Shown one piece after another: positions 34,269 through 42,945 of a stretch of DNA of 64,000 bases. Position numbers and translations under genes: made by a program. A model generated the notes under the pieces. That model saw only the letters and a list, made by a program, of their open reading frames with translations, made no database searches and was not told where the DNA came from. The DNA is from Actinokineospora alba (GTDB lineage Bacteria; Actinomycetota; Actinomycetes; Mycobacteriales; Pseudonocardiaceae), in assembly GCF_004362515.1 (NCBI RefSeq), contig NZ_SNXU01000001.1, positions 1,364,001-1,428,000 on the forward strand. Reading direction: 5' to 3'. How positions within the stretch are numbered: the first letter of the stretch is position 1; every line of letters begins with the position of its first letter.

Positions 34269-34715
34269 CTAACGAGACAACTCCATCACCCAGTTGATCT
34301 CCCAAGTCTCCCCGTCATCCACCGAGAACCCCTGCCGCCAAGTAGCCGAGTCAGGCGAGTGCACCGTCCACAAGTAGCTGACCTTCACCCGCCGCCCCTC
34401 AAACTCGTCCCACCCGTAGAACTCCCCCTCGCTATCGGACGCGAAGTTCCCGAACACCGGCGCCTGCAGCACTCCGTCCCGGCTGCTGATCCAGTAGATC
34501 GCCCAGTGCTCCCGCTCCACATCCCAAGTCCGCAACGTCAACCCAGCGGACCCCTTGGTGGGGAACGAAACCTCGTCGATGTTGCCCCCGAAGAACGGCC
34601 GACACGTCGACACCGCGGGGAACTCGTCCCACTTGTCGCTCCCGGTCAGCGGGTCGAGGAGCCGCCGGTTGACGACATTCCAACTGCCATGCAGAAAATC
34701 GAACCCCTTGGTCAT
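34269..34715 (-). CDS. DUF1579-like small cytosolic protein
   Basis: 148 residues. FDFLHGSWNVVNRRLLDPLTG, a WAIYWISSRDGVLQAP strand pair and a DDGETWEINWVMEL ending are characteristic of a lipocalin-like beta-barrel family related to DUF1579. No catalytic residues are known. Its start is 7 nt after a TAGCGT box (leaderless candidate) and a perfect palindrome lies between it and the divergent WYL regulator, so it is likely the regulator's target. Such pairs suggest small-ligand sensing. Confidence 0.8.
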   Translation of the reverse strand: MTKGFDFLHGSWNVVNRRLLDPLTGSDKWDEFPAVSTCRPFFGGNIDEVSFPTKGSAGLTLRTWDVEREHWAIYWISSRDGVLQAPVFGNFASDSEGEFYGWDEFEGRRVKVSYLWTVHSPDSATWRQGFSVDDGETWEINWVMELSR

Positions 34716-34732
34716 GTCCCGGACGCTAGAGG

Positions 34733-34763
34733 GGTATCACTGACATCTTCTGTCAGTGGTACC
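34733..34763. promoter_or_regulatory. Operator-like palindrome between DUF1579-like and WYL genes
   Basis: GGTATCACTGACA (34733-34745) and TGTCAGTGGTACC (34751-34763) pair over 13 bp with one mismatch; the core CACTGACA-N5-TGTCAGTG is perfect. It covers most of the 63-bp divergent intergenic gap and is the probable binding site of the adjacent WYL-domain regulator. Confidence 0.8.
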
Positions 34764-34778
34764 TGCGAAACTTCCCCC

Positions 34779-35738
34779 ATGCGCGCGAGCAGACTGGTGT
34801 CCCTCCTCCTGCTTCTGCAGACTCGCGGCAGGCTGACCGCCCAGGAACTCGCGACCGAACTCGAAGTCTCGATCCGCACCGTCTACCGCGACGTCGACGC
34901 CCTGCACGCCGCGGGCATTCCCCTCTACGGCAGCGCGGGCCCCGCGGGCGGATACCAACTCCTCGGCGGCTACCGCTCCAAGCTCACCGGACTCACCAGC
35001 GACGAAGCCGAGTCCCTGTTCCTCATGCCCGGGCCTGCCGCCGAGTTGGGGCTCGGCTCCGTGGTCGCCGCCGCGCAGCTCAAGATGGTCGCCGCCCTTC
35101 CCGAAGAACTGCGCGACCGGGCGGGGCGCATCTCCTCGCGGTTCCATCTGGACACCCCGGGCTGGTACGACTCCGACCAGACCCCGCACCTGGCCGCCGT
35201 CGCCGGCTCGGTGTGGAACCAGCGGGTGATCGACGTGCGCTACCGCCGCTGGAAGACCCCGCGCGAGGTGACCCGGACGTTGCGGCCGTACGGCGTCGTC
35301 CTGAAGGCGGGCCGCTGGTACCTGGTGGCTCACGGCTCGACCACGGTGTCGACGTACCGGGTCTCCGCGATCCTGGACCTCGAGGTGTCCACGGAAACGT
35401 TCGACCGCCCCGATTTCGACCTCGTCGCCTACTGGAAGTCCTACGTGGAGGAGTTCCTGTCCTGGCGCCTGCGCGGCACCGCGACCGTGGCACTGTCCCC
35501 GCGCGGGATGGAGCGGATGCCCGACATCCTGTCCACCGAGGCAGTGCGGGCGATCGAGGAGACCGGCGAACCCGGCGAGCGTCCACTATGGACTCGTGCG
35601 GTGATCCCGGTGGAATCCCCCAGCCACACTGTCAGCGACTTGTTGCGGATGGGCGCGGACATCGAGGTCATCGAGCCACCGGAACTCCGACAACTGTTCG
35701 CCGAGACGACCAGCGAACTGGCGCGCTTGTACGCATAG
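34779..35738 (+). CDS. YafY-type HTH/WYL-domain transcriptional regulator
   Basis: 319 residues. An N-terminal DeoR-like helix-turn-helix (RLVSLLLLLQTRGRLTAQEL to EVSIRTVYRDVDALHAAGIP) is followed by the WYL domain (VWNQRVIDVRYRRWKTPREV, PYGVVLKAGRWYLVAHG). WYL regulators bind small ligands or nucleic acids. The frame is open further upstream, but this ATG gives the standard family N-terminus. It is divergent from the DUF1579-like gene over a shared palindrome and very probably controls it. Confidence 0.93.
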   Translation: MRASRLVSLLLLLQTRGRLTAQELATELEVSIRTVYRDVDALHAAGIPLYGSAGPAGGYQLLGGYRSKLTGLTSDEAESLFLMPGPAAELGLGSVVAAAQLKMVAALPEELRDRAGRISSRFHLDTPGWYDSDQTPHLAAVAGSVWNQRVIDVRYRRWKTPREVTRTLRPYGVVLKAGRWYLVAHGSTTVSTYRVSAILDLEVSTETFDRPDFDLVAYWKSYVEEFLSWRLRGTATVALSPRGMERMPDILSTEAVRAIEETGEPGERPLWTRAVIPVESPSHTVSDLLRMGADIEVIEPPELRQLFAETTSELARLYA

Positions 35739-35742
35739 GCGG

Positions 35743-36261
35743 TCAGCCAACGCTTTCCGCGACCTGTGCCGACCGCCCGCGGGTGTAGTGGAAGGCGGTG
35801 ATGGCCATGAGCACGCCCCACACGACGAACCATGGGGCCCACAGGTAGAGGTGGCCGTAGAAGCCGCGCCAGTCCATATCCCCAGGCGGCACAAGGATTC
35901 CGGCCCGGACCAGCAGCTGGATCCCGATTTGCGCGGCGCCATAGAGGATGAGGGCGGCCGCGCCGCCCCAGCCCGCGAGCATCAGCATCCAGTGCGGGAA
36001 CCGCTTCCGGCCCCACGGCTGGACCAGTGCCAGCGCCACGACACCGCCCGCGACCTTGACGAACCCCGCGAACCACACGGCGAAGTAGATGCCCGGATCG
36101 CCCGCCTCGATCAGCTCCACCGCCTCACGACCGACCGTGTCGAGGGCGAAGGTGCCGCCGAAGCCCCAGTAGAAGCTGGTGAGGGCGAACAGAAACGCGC
36201 ACGCCGCGGTCGCGTACCCCGCCCACCGGCCGGACTGGCGCGCACGGATGTCGGTGATCAT
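35743..36261 (-). CDS. DUF3995 membrane protein
   Basis: 172 residues with four membrane helices (AGYATAACAFLFALTSFYWG, GIYFAVWFAGFVKVAGGVVALAL, WMLMLAGWGGAAALILYGAA, YLWAPWFVVWGVLMAITAF). The FYWGFGGTFALDTVG motif after helix 1 and the overall layout fit DUF3995. Function unknown. The ATG follows GGGGGGAAC. Convergent with the WYL regulator with a 4-bp gap. Confidence 0.82.
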   Translation of the reverse strand: MITDIRARQSGRWAGYATAACAFLFALTSFYWGFGGTFALDTVGREAVELIEAGDPGIYFAVWFAGFVKVAGGVVALALVQPWGRKRFPHWMLMLAGWGGAAALILYGAAQIGIQLLVRAGILVPPGDMDWRGFYGHLYLWAPWFVVWGVLMAITAFHYTRGRSAQVAESVG

Positions 36262-36342
36262 CGTTCCCCCCGGAAGTCGACCTCACCGTAGCAAATTCAA
36301 CGCACGTGGAAACCGGATCGACCAAGCCCGAGGGGGAAGTTG

Positions 36343-36415
36343 TGGGGCGCCCGGGGCTCGAACCCGGAACCTACTGATTAAAAGTCAGCAGCTCTACCGA
36401 TTGAGCTAACGCCCC
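36343..36415 (-). tRNA. tRNA-Lys (anticodon TTT)
   Basis: 73 nt read on the minus strand. Acceptor GGGGCGT pairs with GCGCCCC (last pair G-U), the D arm is GCTC/GAGC, the anticodon stem CTGAC-type encloses CTTTTAA with TTT as anticodon, and the T arm is CCGGG-TTCGAGC-CCCGG. CCA is not encoded. Cloverleaf is complete. Confidence 0.97.
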
Positions 36416-36579
36416 TCCGCTGCGCGAGTGTACCGGGTGTCAGACGGCGGGGAGGCGAGACTGGGTGATCAGCGGGGGACAGGGCCCGCGCCACCCATCC
36501 CATTCGGCCATCAAATTTCCTGATGAGCGCAACTGGTAATGGCATGAATTGGCGAGTAGCAGACATTTCGTGGATCCCC

Positions 36580-37581
36580 CTACTGCGGTCGGCTAGGCCT
36601 TGGCAGAAGCAGCGCGGCATCGAGTTCGGCGTGGTGTTCCGGGTGATCGATCCACCACTTCGCGTAATACGGATTGCGCGCGACAATTGTCGAGTAGGCG
36701 TGTGCGACGCAGGCGGTGAGCTCGTGTCTGCGGTCGGCCCACGGACCGTCCGAGCGGATGGCCAGCAGCACCGGGGTGATCAGCGGCGTACCGCGCAGCG
36801 GGCGCACGACGACCCCGTAGCCGTCGATCGAGGCGGGTTGGAGCAGGCAGACCGCGCCGTCCGCGGTGAGGGTCATGGCGGTCCGGGCGTCGCTGACCTG
36901 GTGGGTGAGGCGGGGCAGGAAGCCCGCCGCGTCGCACGCGTGGCGGAGTTGGATGCGCAGGCCGTCCTCCTCCGGTGGCGGCACCACCCAGTCCCGGCGG
37001 GCGAGGTCGGCCAGATCGATTTCGTCGGCTCCGGCGAGCGGGTCGTCCTCGCTCAGGCCGACGAACTGCGGCTCGCGGACCAGTGAGCGGACCTCGACAC
37101 CGGACAGTTTGCGCTGGTCAACGCCCTCGAACCACTCGAACACGGCAACGTCGGCGCGGCCGGACGCGACCAGGTCCAGGACGCCCGAGCCTGCCGTGTA
37201 GGTCTGCACCCGCACCTCGGCGCAGCGGATCCACGCGGCCAGTTCGGAGACCACGGTCCCGGTGAACAGCATCGGCATGGAGGCGAAGACCAGCGAGGTG
37301 TCGGCCGCCGAGCGCGCCTTCGGGTCGCCCATGTTCAGCAGCGTCTTGACGTCGTCGAGTACCACCCGCGCCGAGCGGATGAGGCTGCGGCCCAGCTCGG
37401 TCGGCACGCTGCCCGTCGGGGACCGCTCGAACAGGTCGCCGCCGATCAACCGCTCGATGGAGCGCAGCTGCGTGGTCATCGCGGGCTGCGACACGCCGAT
37501 TCGCGCCGCCGCCTTGGACACGCTTCCTTCCTCGGCGATCGCGCAGATCGTCCGCAGGTGTCTCAGTTCCAAGTTCGCCAT
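36580..37581 (-). CDS. LysR-family transcriptional regulator
   Basis: 333 residues. The N-terminal winged helix is typical: LELRHLRTICAIAEEGSVSK, AAARIGVSQPAMTTQLRSIE, FERSPTGSVPTELGR. The rest is the two-lobed effector-binding domain. It lies upstream of and divergent from the secreted trypsin-like protease (start 37695), with a 113-bp gap, so it may control that gene. A TATTAAT-rich -10-like stretch stands 6-8 nt before its ATG, compatible with a leaderless transcript. Ligand unknown. Confidence 0.93.
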   Translation of the reverse strand: MANLELRHLRTICAIAEEGSVSKAAARIGVSQPAMTTQLRSIERLIGGDLFERSPTGSVPTELGRSLIRSARVVLDDVKTLLNMGDPKARSAADTSLVFASMPMLFTGTVVSELAAWIRCAEVRVQTYTAGSGVLDLVASGRADVAVFEWFEGVDQRKLSGVEVRSLVREPQFVGLSEDDPLAGADEIDLADLARRDWVVPPPEEDGLRIQLRHACDAAGFLPRLTHQVSDARTAMTLTADGAVCLLQPASIDGYGVVVRPLRGTPLITPVLLAIRSDGPWADRRHELTACVAHAYSTIVARNPYYAKWWIDHPEHHAELDAALLLPRPSRPQ

Positions 37582-37694
37582 AACCGCAATTAATACCCCG
37601 TTTAGATGAGCCTTGGCCAGAAGGCTGGGTCATATTTCGCTGCACGGATACCTGCGTCCGTGATTTTAAACCCTGCATTTCGAGAGGAGCCCGC

Positions 37695-38636
37695 ATGCGG
37701 CTCAAGAAAGCCGTGCTCGCGGTGAGTCTGGCCGCGTCCGCGATCGGTGTGGCCATCGCCGCGCCGTCCGCGTTCGCCGCGCCGCCGCCGCCCGAGGACA
37801 ACGTGGCCCAGCCGATGATCATCGGCGGCGGCAACGCCAGCCAGACCTACTCGTTCATGGTGTCCCTGCAGACATCTCAAGGTCACCACTGCGGTGGTTC
37901 GCTGATCGCCCCGCAGTGGGTGGCGACCGCCGCGCACTGCGTCGGCAGCCTGACCCAGGCACGGGTCGGCACCACCACCTGGAACTCCGGCGGCACGCTC
38001 GTGCGGATCGCGTCGCAGACGAAGAGCCCGGACGGGCGCGACTTCGCGCTGGTCAAGCTCGCTTCCGCCGTGCAGCAGGCACCCATCACCATCGCCGCCG
38101 ACCCGGGCCCGGCGGGGACCGTCACCCGGCTCATCGGCTGGGGCCAGACCTGCCCGACCCGCGGCTGCGGCGGCGCGCCGACGAACCTGCAGGAGATCGA
38201 CGTCAAGGTCCTCAGCTCCGGCTGCACCGACAACTTCGACTCCACCAAGGAGATCTGCCTCGGCGACAAGCCCAACACCGGCGCTTGCTACGGCGACTCC
38301 GGCGGCCCGTCGGTGCGCCAGGTCAACGGCCGCTGGGAACTGACCGGCGCCACCAGCCGCGCGGGCCAGGGCCAGGACACCTGCGGCACCGCGCCCGCGA
38401 TCTACATGAACGTCCCGGCCTACAAGAACTGGATCAACCAGACCACCGGCGGCGGCACCACACCGACGCCGACACCGTCGTGCTCGGACGTGCAGCCGTG
38501 GAACCCGAATGCCTGGTACTCGCCGGGCAACCGCGTCTCCTACAACAGCCACCGCTGGGAAGCGACCTGGTACACCACCGGCCAGGCTCCCGGATCGTCC
38601 CCGTGGAGCAACTGGCGCGACCTCGGCTCCTGCTGA
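37695..38636 (+). CDS. Secreted trypsin-like protease with chitin-binding module
   Basis: 313 residues; GAGAGGAGC precedes the ATG. A signal peptide (about 1-29) is followed by a short pro-segment and a chymotrypsin-fold domain starting MIIGGGNAS. The triad is His in ATAAHCVG, Asp in GRDFALVKL and Ser in YGDSGGPS, with paired Cys. A Thr/Pro linker (TTPTPTPS) leads to a C-terminal CBM5/12-type module (VQPWNPNAWYSPGNRVSYN, HRWEATWYTTGQAP), which binds chitin or related polymers. Probably degrades protein in fungal or arthropod cell walls. Possibly regulated by the divergent LysR protein. Confidence 0.95.
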   Translation: MRLKKAVLAVSLAASAIGVAIAAPSAFAAPPPPEDNVAQPMIIGGGNASQTYSFMVSLQTSQGHHCGGSLIAPQWVATAAHCVGSLTQARVGTTTWNSGGTLVRIASQTKSPDGRDFALVKLASAVQQAPITIAADPGPAGTVTRLIGWGQTCPTRGCGGAPTNLQEIDVKVLSSGCTDNFDSTKEICLGDKPNTGACYGDSGGPSVRQVNGRWELTGATSRAGQGQDTCGTAPAIYMNVPAYKNWINQTTGGGTTPTPTPSCSDVQPWNPNAWYSPGNRVSYNSHRWEATWYTTGQAPGSSPWSNWRDLGSC

Positions 38637-38652
38637 CCGGTCGCGGATGATC

Positions 38653-38689
38653 CCGGATGCCGTCACCGCCGCGCGGTGGCGGCATCCGG
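38653..38689 (+). terminator. Hairpin terminator between convergent protease and vanZ genes
   Basis: A 17-bp stem (38653-38669 with 38673-38689, one G-T mismatch) with a 3-nt loop, beginning 17 bp after the protease stop. It overlaps the last codons of the convergent VanZ-like gene. No T-tract follows on the plus strand. Confidence 0.7.
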
Positions 38690-39202
38690 CTCGTGGGTGG
38701 AGACGATCTTGTCGATCCCCCATGCGGCGACCACCGCGATCAGGCCACCGACGGTGTTGTTGTAGAAGTCCTGCGAGTCGCAGATGCCGACCGCGATCAG
38801 GGCCTGCGTCAGCTCGATGCCCGCGCTGAGCACGGCGCAGGCGATCATCACCGGCCAGGCGCGGCGGATGGCGAGCGTGGCGAAGAACGCGAACGGCATG
38901 AGCATGTAGAAGTTCAGCCGCTGTTTCGTGCTCGCCAACGCGAAGTCGTTCTCGACGCACCGCCGCAACGGGTCCAGCGTGGCGATGTCCGGATCCAGGA
39001 CGCCGGATCTTCCCAGCGTGACGGCCAGCGCGAGCGCGAGCCCGAAGCCCGCGAGCACGGCCGGAACCCGACGCCAGCCCCGCCACCTGGCCAGCACGAG
39101 CGCCACGAACCCGATCACCACGCACCCGGCGACCATCGCGGCCGCCACCAACGGCTGGTTCAGTATTCGTTCCGCCAGGTCGGCGTCCTGCCCCATGCTC
39201 AT
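38663..39202 (-). CDS. VanZ-family membrane protein
   Basis: 179 residues with four to five membrane helices. The VanZ signature is clear: SAGIELTQALIAVGICDSQD followed by FYNNTVGGLIAVV. In VanZ proteins this region lies in the membrane; some give low-level teicoplanin resistance, but most relatives have no known role. The ATG at 39202 has GGGGGC at SD spacing; a GTG two codons earlier is also possible. No other glycopeptide-resistance genes are near, so resistance is not implied. Confidence 0.85.
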   Translation of the reverse strand: MSMGQDADLAERILNQPLVAAAMVAGCVVIGFVALVLARWRGWRRVPAVLAGFGLALALAVTLGRSGVLDPDIATLDPLRRCVENDFALASTKQRLNFYMLMPFAFFATLAIRRAWPVMIACAVLSAGIELTQALIAVGICDSQDFYNNTVGGLIAVVAAWGIDKIVSTHEPDAATARR

Positions 39203-39288
39203 ACGCACTGCCCCCAGGTATCGGTTATCTCTTCACTTGAAGACGTCCGACCTGGGCGAAGGTTGAGCGCGACCCGAGAATGGGCTGG

Positions 39289-40173
39289 TCAGTCCCAGTC
39301 CCAGCGGAAGCCGAAACAGCCCGGACCGAAGTCCAGGGCCACGGAATGCACCGTATGCCGGTCATCGACAGCCATCGGCCGCACCCGCTCGGCGTTGCCC
39401 GCCGTCCGAGCGAACTGCTCACACCGCCCGGGCGCGGCGGCCGGGTCGAAGCACACCTCCAGCACGTACTCGCGCACCGGCAGCCGGAACTTGCGCTCGT
39501 AGTTGGTGGCCAGCGGATGCGGCGGCCTGCTGACCAACTCGTGTTCGAGGACGATCGTCTCGCCGCGGCGAAGAACCGTGTCGAAGACGAGTTCGGCGAC
39601 CAGCAGCCCGCTCTCCGGCCTGCTGATCGTCCGGCCGAGATGACAGTTGCGCAGCGGCCGGATCGTGGGCAGCGCGCGGTCGTGCTCGTCGATGTGGTTG
39701 ATGACGATCCAGCGGTCCGGGCCGTCCGCCTCCGCGCGCAGCACCTGCCGCGAGGTCGACGTCCGCTCGCCCCGGTCGCCGCCGACGACGACGCGGTCGT
39801 GCTGGCTGAGCCGGGTCAGCCGGTCGTCCCAGCCGATGTCGACCCCGCTGACCGCGTCCTCCACCGGGGTCTCCCGCGGCCAGAACGCGCCCATCGCCGG
39901 GCGGTGCGGGTCGATCAGGGCGGTCAGCGCGCCGCGTGGGACGTCCAGGATGTCCTCAAGGTGACGGACCACGGCCAGCGAGGACTGCCGGGCCGGGCGG
40001 CTGCGGCCGGTCTGCCAGTAGCTCAGCGTCGCCAGGCTGACCGACACCCCGCGCCTGTTCAGCCGGTCCTGGATCCGGACCAGCCCGAGGCCCTTCGCAT
40101 CGATCGCCGAACGCAGGGCGGCCGCGAACGACGGCATGGTGCTGTCGTAGGCGAAGTCGGGCTCACTGAACAT
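39289..40173 (-). CDS. XRE-type HTH regulator with C-terminal sensor-like domain
   Basis: 294 residues. Residues 10-85 form a lambda-repressor-like HTH (FAAALRSAIDAKGLGLVRIQ, RRGVSVSLATLSYWQTGRSR). The rest is a beta-rich domain with several Cys and His and no recognised motif, possibly sensing a ligand. Strikingly, HTH segments of this kind with GVSVS-LATLSYWQTGRS occur in numerous actinobacterial regulators. Stands alone between vanZ and the Rsm22 gene. Target unknown. Confidence 0.8.
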   Translation of the reverse strand: MFSEPDFAYDSTMPSFAAALRSAIDAKGLGLVRIQDRLNRRGVSVSLATLSYWQTGRSRPARQSSLAVVRHLEDILDVPRGALTALIDPHRPAMGAFWPRETPVEDAVSGVDIGWDDRLTRLSQHDRVVVGGDRGERTSTSRQVLRAEADGPDRWIVINHIDEHDRALPTIRPLRNCHLGRTISRPESGLLVAELVFDTVLRRGETIVLEHELVSRPPHPLATNYERKFRLPVREYVLEVCFDPAAAPGRCEQFARTAGNAERVRPMAVDDRHTVHSVALDFGPGCFGFRWDWD

Positions 40174-40287
40174 CGCGGGCTCCTGATCTGGTCGTGCCGA
40201 TGGTCGTGCCAGAGCCGGGGGAGGTCAAGGCCCGGTCATTACCACCCAGCTGAGCCGACCGGGATTGACCAGGCATGATTCGAAGCC

Positions 40288-41271
40288 GTGTCCACCCTCC
40301 CCGCCGAACTCGCAGGCGCCCTCGACGACGCCCTCGGGCGGTTCCCGACCTCGCAGGTCACCGACGCCGTCGAGGCGCTCATCCAGCTCTACCGCGGTGG
40401 TGTCGACCCGTCGTCGCTGGTGCTGGACAAAGACCTCACGGTCGCTGCCTACGCGGCGTACCGGATGCCCGCGACCTTCGCCGCCGTGTCGGCCGCGCTG
40501 CGGCACGCGGCCGCCCTGGCCCCCGAGTTCCAGCCGACGTCGATGGTGGACGTCGGCGGCGGCACGGGGACGTCGGTGTGGGCGGCCCAGTCAGTGTGGC
40601 CGTCGCTGGCGGAGGTGACTGTGTTGGAGCAGTCTGCGCCCGCGATCGCCCTGGGCCGCAAGCTCGCGGAGCGCTCGTCGGCGCTCGCGGTGCGATCGGC
40701 GCGGTGGGAGCGGGCCGTCATCGGGAGCAGCGTGGCCAAGCCCGCCGCCGACCTGGTGACGTTGTCCTACGTGCTCGGCGAGCTGGCGGAGTCGTCGCGG
40801 GCGGAGGTGGTGCGCTCGCTTGCCCAGGACGCGGGTCTGCTGGTGCTGGTCGAGCCCGGCACGCCCGCGGGCTACGAGCGGATCGTCGCGGCCCGCGACC
40901 TGCTCATCGCCGACGGGATGAAGGTGCTGGCGCCGTGTCCGCACGAGCGCGCGTGCCCGATCCCGCGCGGGCAGGACTGGTGCCACTTCGCCGAACGGCT
41001 CAACCGGACCGCGCTGCACCGGCGGATCAAGTCCGCGACGCTCGCGCACGAGGACGAGAAGTACTCCTACGTCGCCCTCACCCGCGCCGACCTGCCGCAC
41101 GTGGACAACCGCGTGCTGCGCCACCCGTTCAAGCGCAAGGGACTGGTGTCGCTGAAGCTGTGCACCGACGCGGACGGGCTCGCCGAAGTCAAGATCACCA
41201 AGCGCGACCCCGCCGCCTACAAGCGGGCCCGCGATGTCGAGTGGGGCGACGGCTGGAGCGCGGACACATGA
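40288..41271 (+). CDS. Rsm22-family small ribosomal subunit methyltransferase-like protein
   Basis: 327 residues from a GTG. An SAM-binding Rossmann motif VDVGGGTGTSVWAAQ lies near residue 95, with YVLGEL and LLVLVEPGTPAGY following. Cys residues in ACPIPRGQDWCHFAERLNRT and nearby ALHRRIKSATLAHEDEKYSY are the typical Rsm22 metal-binding region and signature. Rsm22 proteins associate with the small ribosomal subunit, in mitochondria and bacteria. Methyltransferase activity is likely but not proven for bacterial members. Confidence 0.9.
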   Translation: MSTLPAELAGALDDALGRFPTSQVTDAVEALIQLYRGGVDPSSLVLDKDLTVAAYAAYRMPATFAAVSAALRHAAALAPEFQPTSMVDVGGGTGTSVWAAQSVWPSLAEVTVLEQSAPAIALGRKLAERSSALAVRSARWERAVIGSSVAKPAADLVTLSYVLGELAESSRAEVVRSLAQDAGLLVLVEPGTPAGYERIVAARDLLIADGMKVLAPCPHERACPIPRGQDWCHFAERLNRTALHRRIKSATLAHEDEKYSYVALTRADLPHVDNRVLRHPFKRKGLVSLKLCTDADGLAEVKITKRDPAAYKRARDVEWGDGWSADT

Positions 41272-41300
41272 TCGACATCACAGGCCTCACTGTGCGCTAA

Positions 41301-41318
41301 CAAGGGAGAAATCCCTTG
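41301..41318 (+). terminator. Small GAAA-loop hairpin after the Rsm22 gene
   Basis: CAAGGGA and TCCCTTG pair perfectly around a GAAA tetraloop, 30 bp after the Rsm22 stop. The stem is short and no T-tract follows, so it may be a terminator or a 3'-end stabilising hairpin. Confidence 0.4.
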
Positions 41319-41509
41319 GCTGTCAAGCGAAAACGGCGTTCAAGACGCGGACCTGCCGGTCGGCAAGTGATCAACTGATCTTGCCCTGTCAACTCGTTTA
41401 CCGAGAGTCGAGCATCGGCATTTGCTCTATCCACTGTGGACTGATTCCTGCTGTTAGCGTCGATTTCGGTGCCGTCACATGGCATCCACCCGACTCAGGA
41501 GGAACAGAC

Positions 41510-41887
41510 ATGACCAACCGCATGCGCGCAGTGACCACCGTGTTAGCGGGCACCGCCGCCGCGTTCGCGCTCGCCGCGGGCACCGCGCAGGCCGCACCCG
41601 CCAACTCGGTCTTCCTCTACACCGGCACCAGCGGCCACTGCGCCACCAGCGGCAACAACGGTGTCGCGGGCGGCGTGTTCGCCTCCTACACCTGCCAGGC
41701 GGGTATCGCGGGCTACAGCCTGTCCGTCACCGCGAAGTCCGGCTCGGTGAGCGGCGTCTACATCAACACCTTCCCGTCGCTGGCCGACTGCCAGGGTGTG
41801 GGCAACAACGGCAAGTCCGGTGGCGTCTTCACCTCGTACCACTGCCAGAACGGTGTCGCGGGCTACAGCCTCTCGGTGACCGGCTGA
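41510..41887 (+). CDS. Small secreted protein with internal duplication
   Basis: 125 residues; AGGAGGAACAGAC is a strong SD before the ATG. A signal peptide (about 1-29, ending AQAAP) precedes two homologous units of about 40 residues: SGHCATSGNNGVAGGVFASY then TCQAGIAGYSLSV, and LADCQGVGNNGKSGGVFTSY then HCQNGVAGYSLSV. Each unit has two Cys, so two intra-repeat disulfides are likely. The pattern is regular enough for a beta-rich secreted domain, but I recognise no family. Ends in a strong terminator. Confidence 0.88.
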   Translation: MTNRMRAVTTVLAGTAAAFALAAGTAQAAPANSVFLYTGTSGHCATSGNNGVAGGVFASYTCQAGIAGYSLSVTAKSGSVSGVYINTFPSLADCQGVGNNGKSGGVFTSYHCQNGVAGYSLSVTG

Positions 41888-41892
41888 TCCAC

Positions 41893-41926
41893 CGCCCAGG
41901 GGTGCCCGCCGCGGCACCCCTGGGCG
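41893..41926 (+). terminator. Intrinsic terminator of the duplicated secreted protein gene
   Basis: A perfect 14-bp stem, CGCCCAGGGGTGCC (41893-41906) with 41913-41926, a 6-nt loop and a TTTC tail, 5 bp after the stop. Confidence 0.88.
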
Positions 41927-41956
41927 TTTCGACCGTCGTTTGGAAGGCTGGTGGCC

Positions 41957-42904
41957 ATGGGAGTCGAAACGTGGTCGTCGGCGGCATGGGTGGAACTGGC
42001 GACGGCGTGGCTGGACGAGCGGCTGGCCGACGCGGGCATCGAGCGGACCGGCCCGGCCGAGCAGCCGCGCGTGCGACCTTGGTCGACCCAGCTGACCGCG
42101 CCGACCACGGTCGGAACCGTGTGGCTCAAGGCGGTCAACCCGCCGAACGCCTTCGAGGCCGGGCTGTACGACGTGCTGCACGAACTGGTCCCGCACCGCG
42201 TCCTCGCCCCCATCGCCACCGACGCCGAGCGCGGCTGGATGCTGCTGCCCGACGGCGGCCGCACGATCGCCGACCGCGACCTCGCGGACGACGACCTGGT
42301 CAAAGTGCTGACCGAGGTCATACCGCGCTACGGCCTGCTGCAGCGCGACCTCGCCCCGCACGTCGACCGGATGCTCGCCGCGGGGGTCACCGACATGCGG
42401 CCCACGGTGATGCCGCAGCGGTTCGACGAAGCCCTCGCCGTGGTGGGCGACCTGCCCGCCGTCGCCGCGAAGTCCGGCGAGTTCGCCGACTGGTGCGCCC
42501 GGCTGGCTGTGTCCCCGGTGCCGCCGAGCCTGGACCACAACGACCTGCACGCGAACAACATCCTGCTCGCCGACCTGGCCGATCCCGACGCGGTGCGCTT
42601 CTACGACTGGGGCGACGCGGTCATCGCGCACCCGTTCGCCGCGATGTTCGTCCCGCTCAAGGTCCTCGCCGACATCCTCGGCAAGCAGACCACCGGCGTG
42701 CTGCGGGTGCGCGACGCCTACCTGGAGGTCTTCGCCGACCTGGGATCGCACGCGGAACTGGCGGCCGAGCTGGACCTGGCGTGCCGGGTCGCGAAGGTCG
42801 CGCGGACCCTCGTCTGGGCTCGCGCTGTCGCCGTCTCGCCCGGCGAGTGGGCCGACGCGCCCCGGGAGACGCTGATGAGCCTGCTGGCCGAGTCCTACTT
42901 CTGA
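41957..42904 (+). CDS. Aminoglycoside phosphotransferase-like (APH-fold) protein
   Basis: About 315 residues. The kinase-fold catalytic loop LDHNDLHANNILLAD (HxDxxxxN) and the metal-binding FYDWGDAVIAHPF (DxD position) are intact; an N-terminal lobe carries VGTVWLKAVNP with the likely ATP-binding Lys. Members phosphorylate small hydroxyl compounds or act in antibiotic modification. The natural substrate here is unknown, and no other resistance gene is close. I take the ATG at 41957; a GTG two codons earlier is possible. Followed by a CYTH gene after 41 bp. Confidence 0.85.
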   Translation: MGVETWSSAAWVELATAWLDERLADAGIERTGPAEQPRVRPWSTQLTAPTTVGTVWLKAVNPPNAFEAGLYDVLHELVPHRVLAPIATDAERGWMLLPDGGRTIADRDLADDDLVKVLTEVIPRYGLLQRDLAPHVDRMLAAGVTDMRPTVMPQRFDEALAVVGDLPAVAAKSGEFADWCARLAVSPVPPSLDHNDLHANNILLADLADPDAVRFYDWGDAVIAHPFAAMFVPLKVLADILGKQTTGVLRVRDAYLEVFADLGSHAELAAELDLACRVAKVARTLVWARAVAVSPGEWADAPRETLMSLLAESYF

Positions 42905-42945
42905 CCGCGGTGGACGGCGCGCGGCGCGCCTGACAGCCTGGCGCG

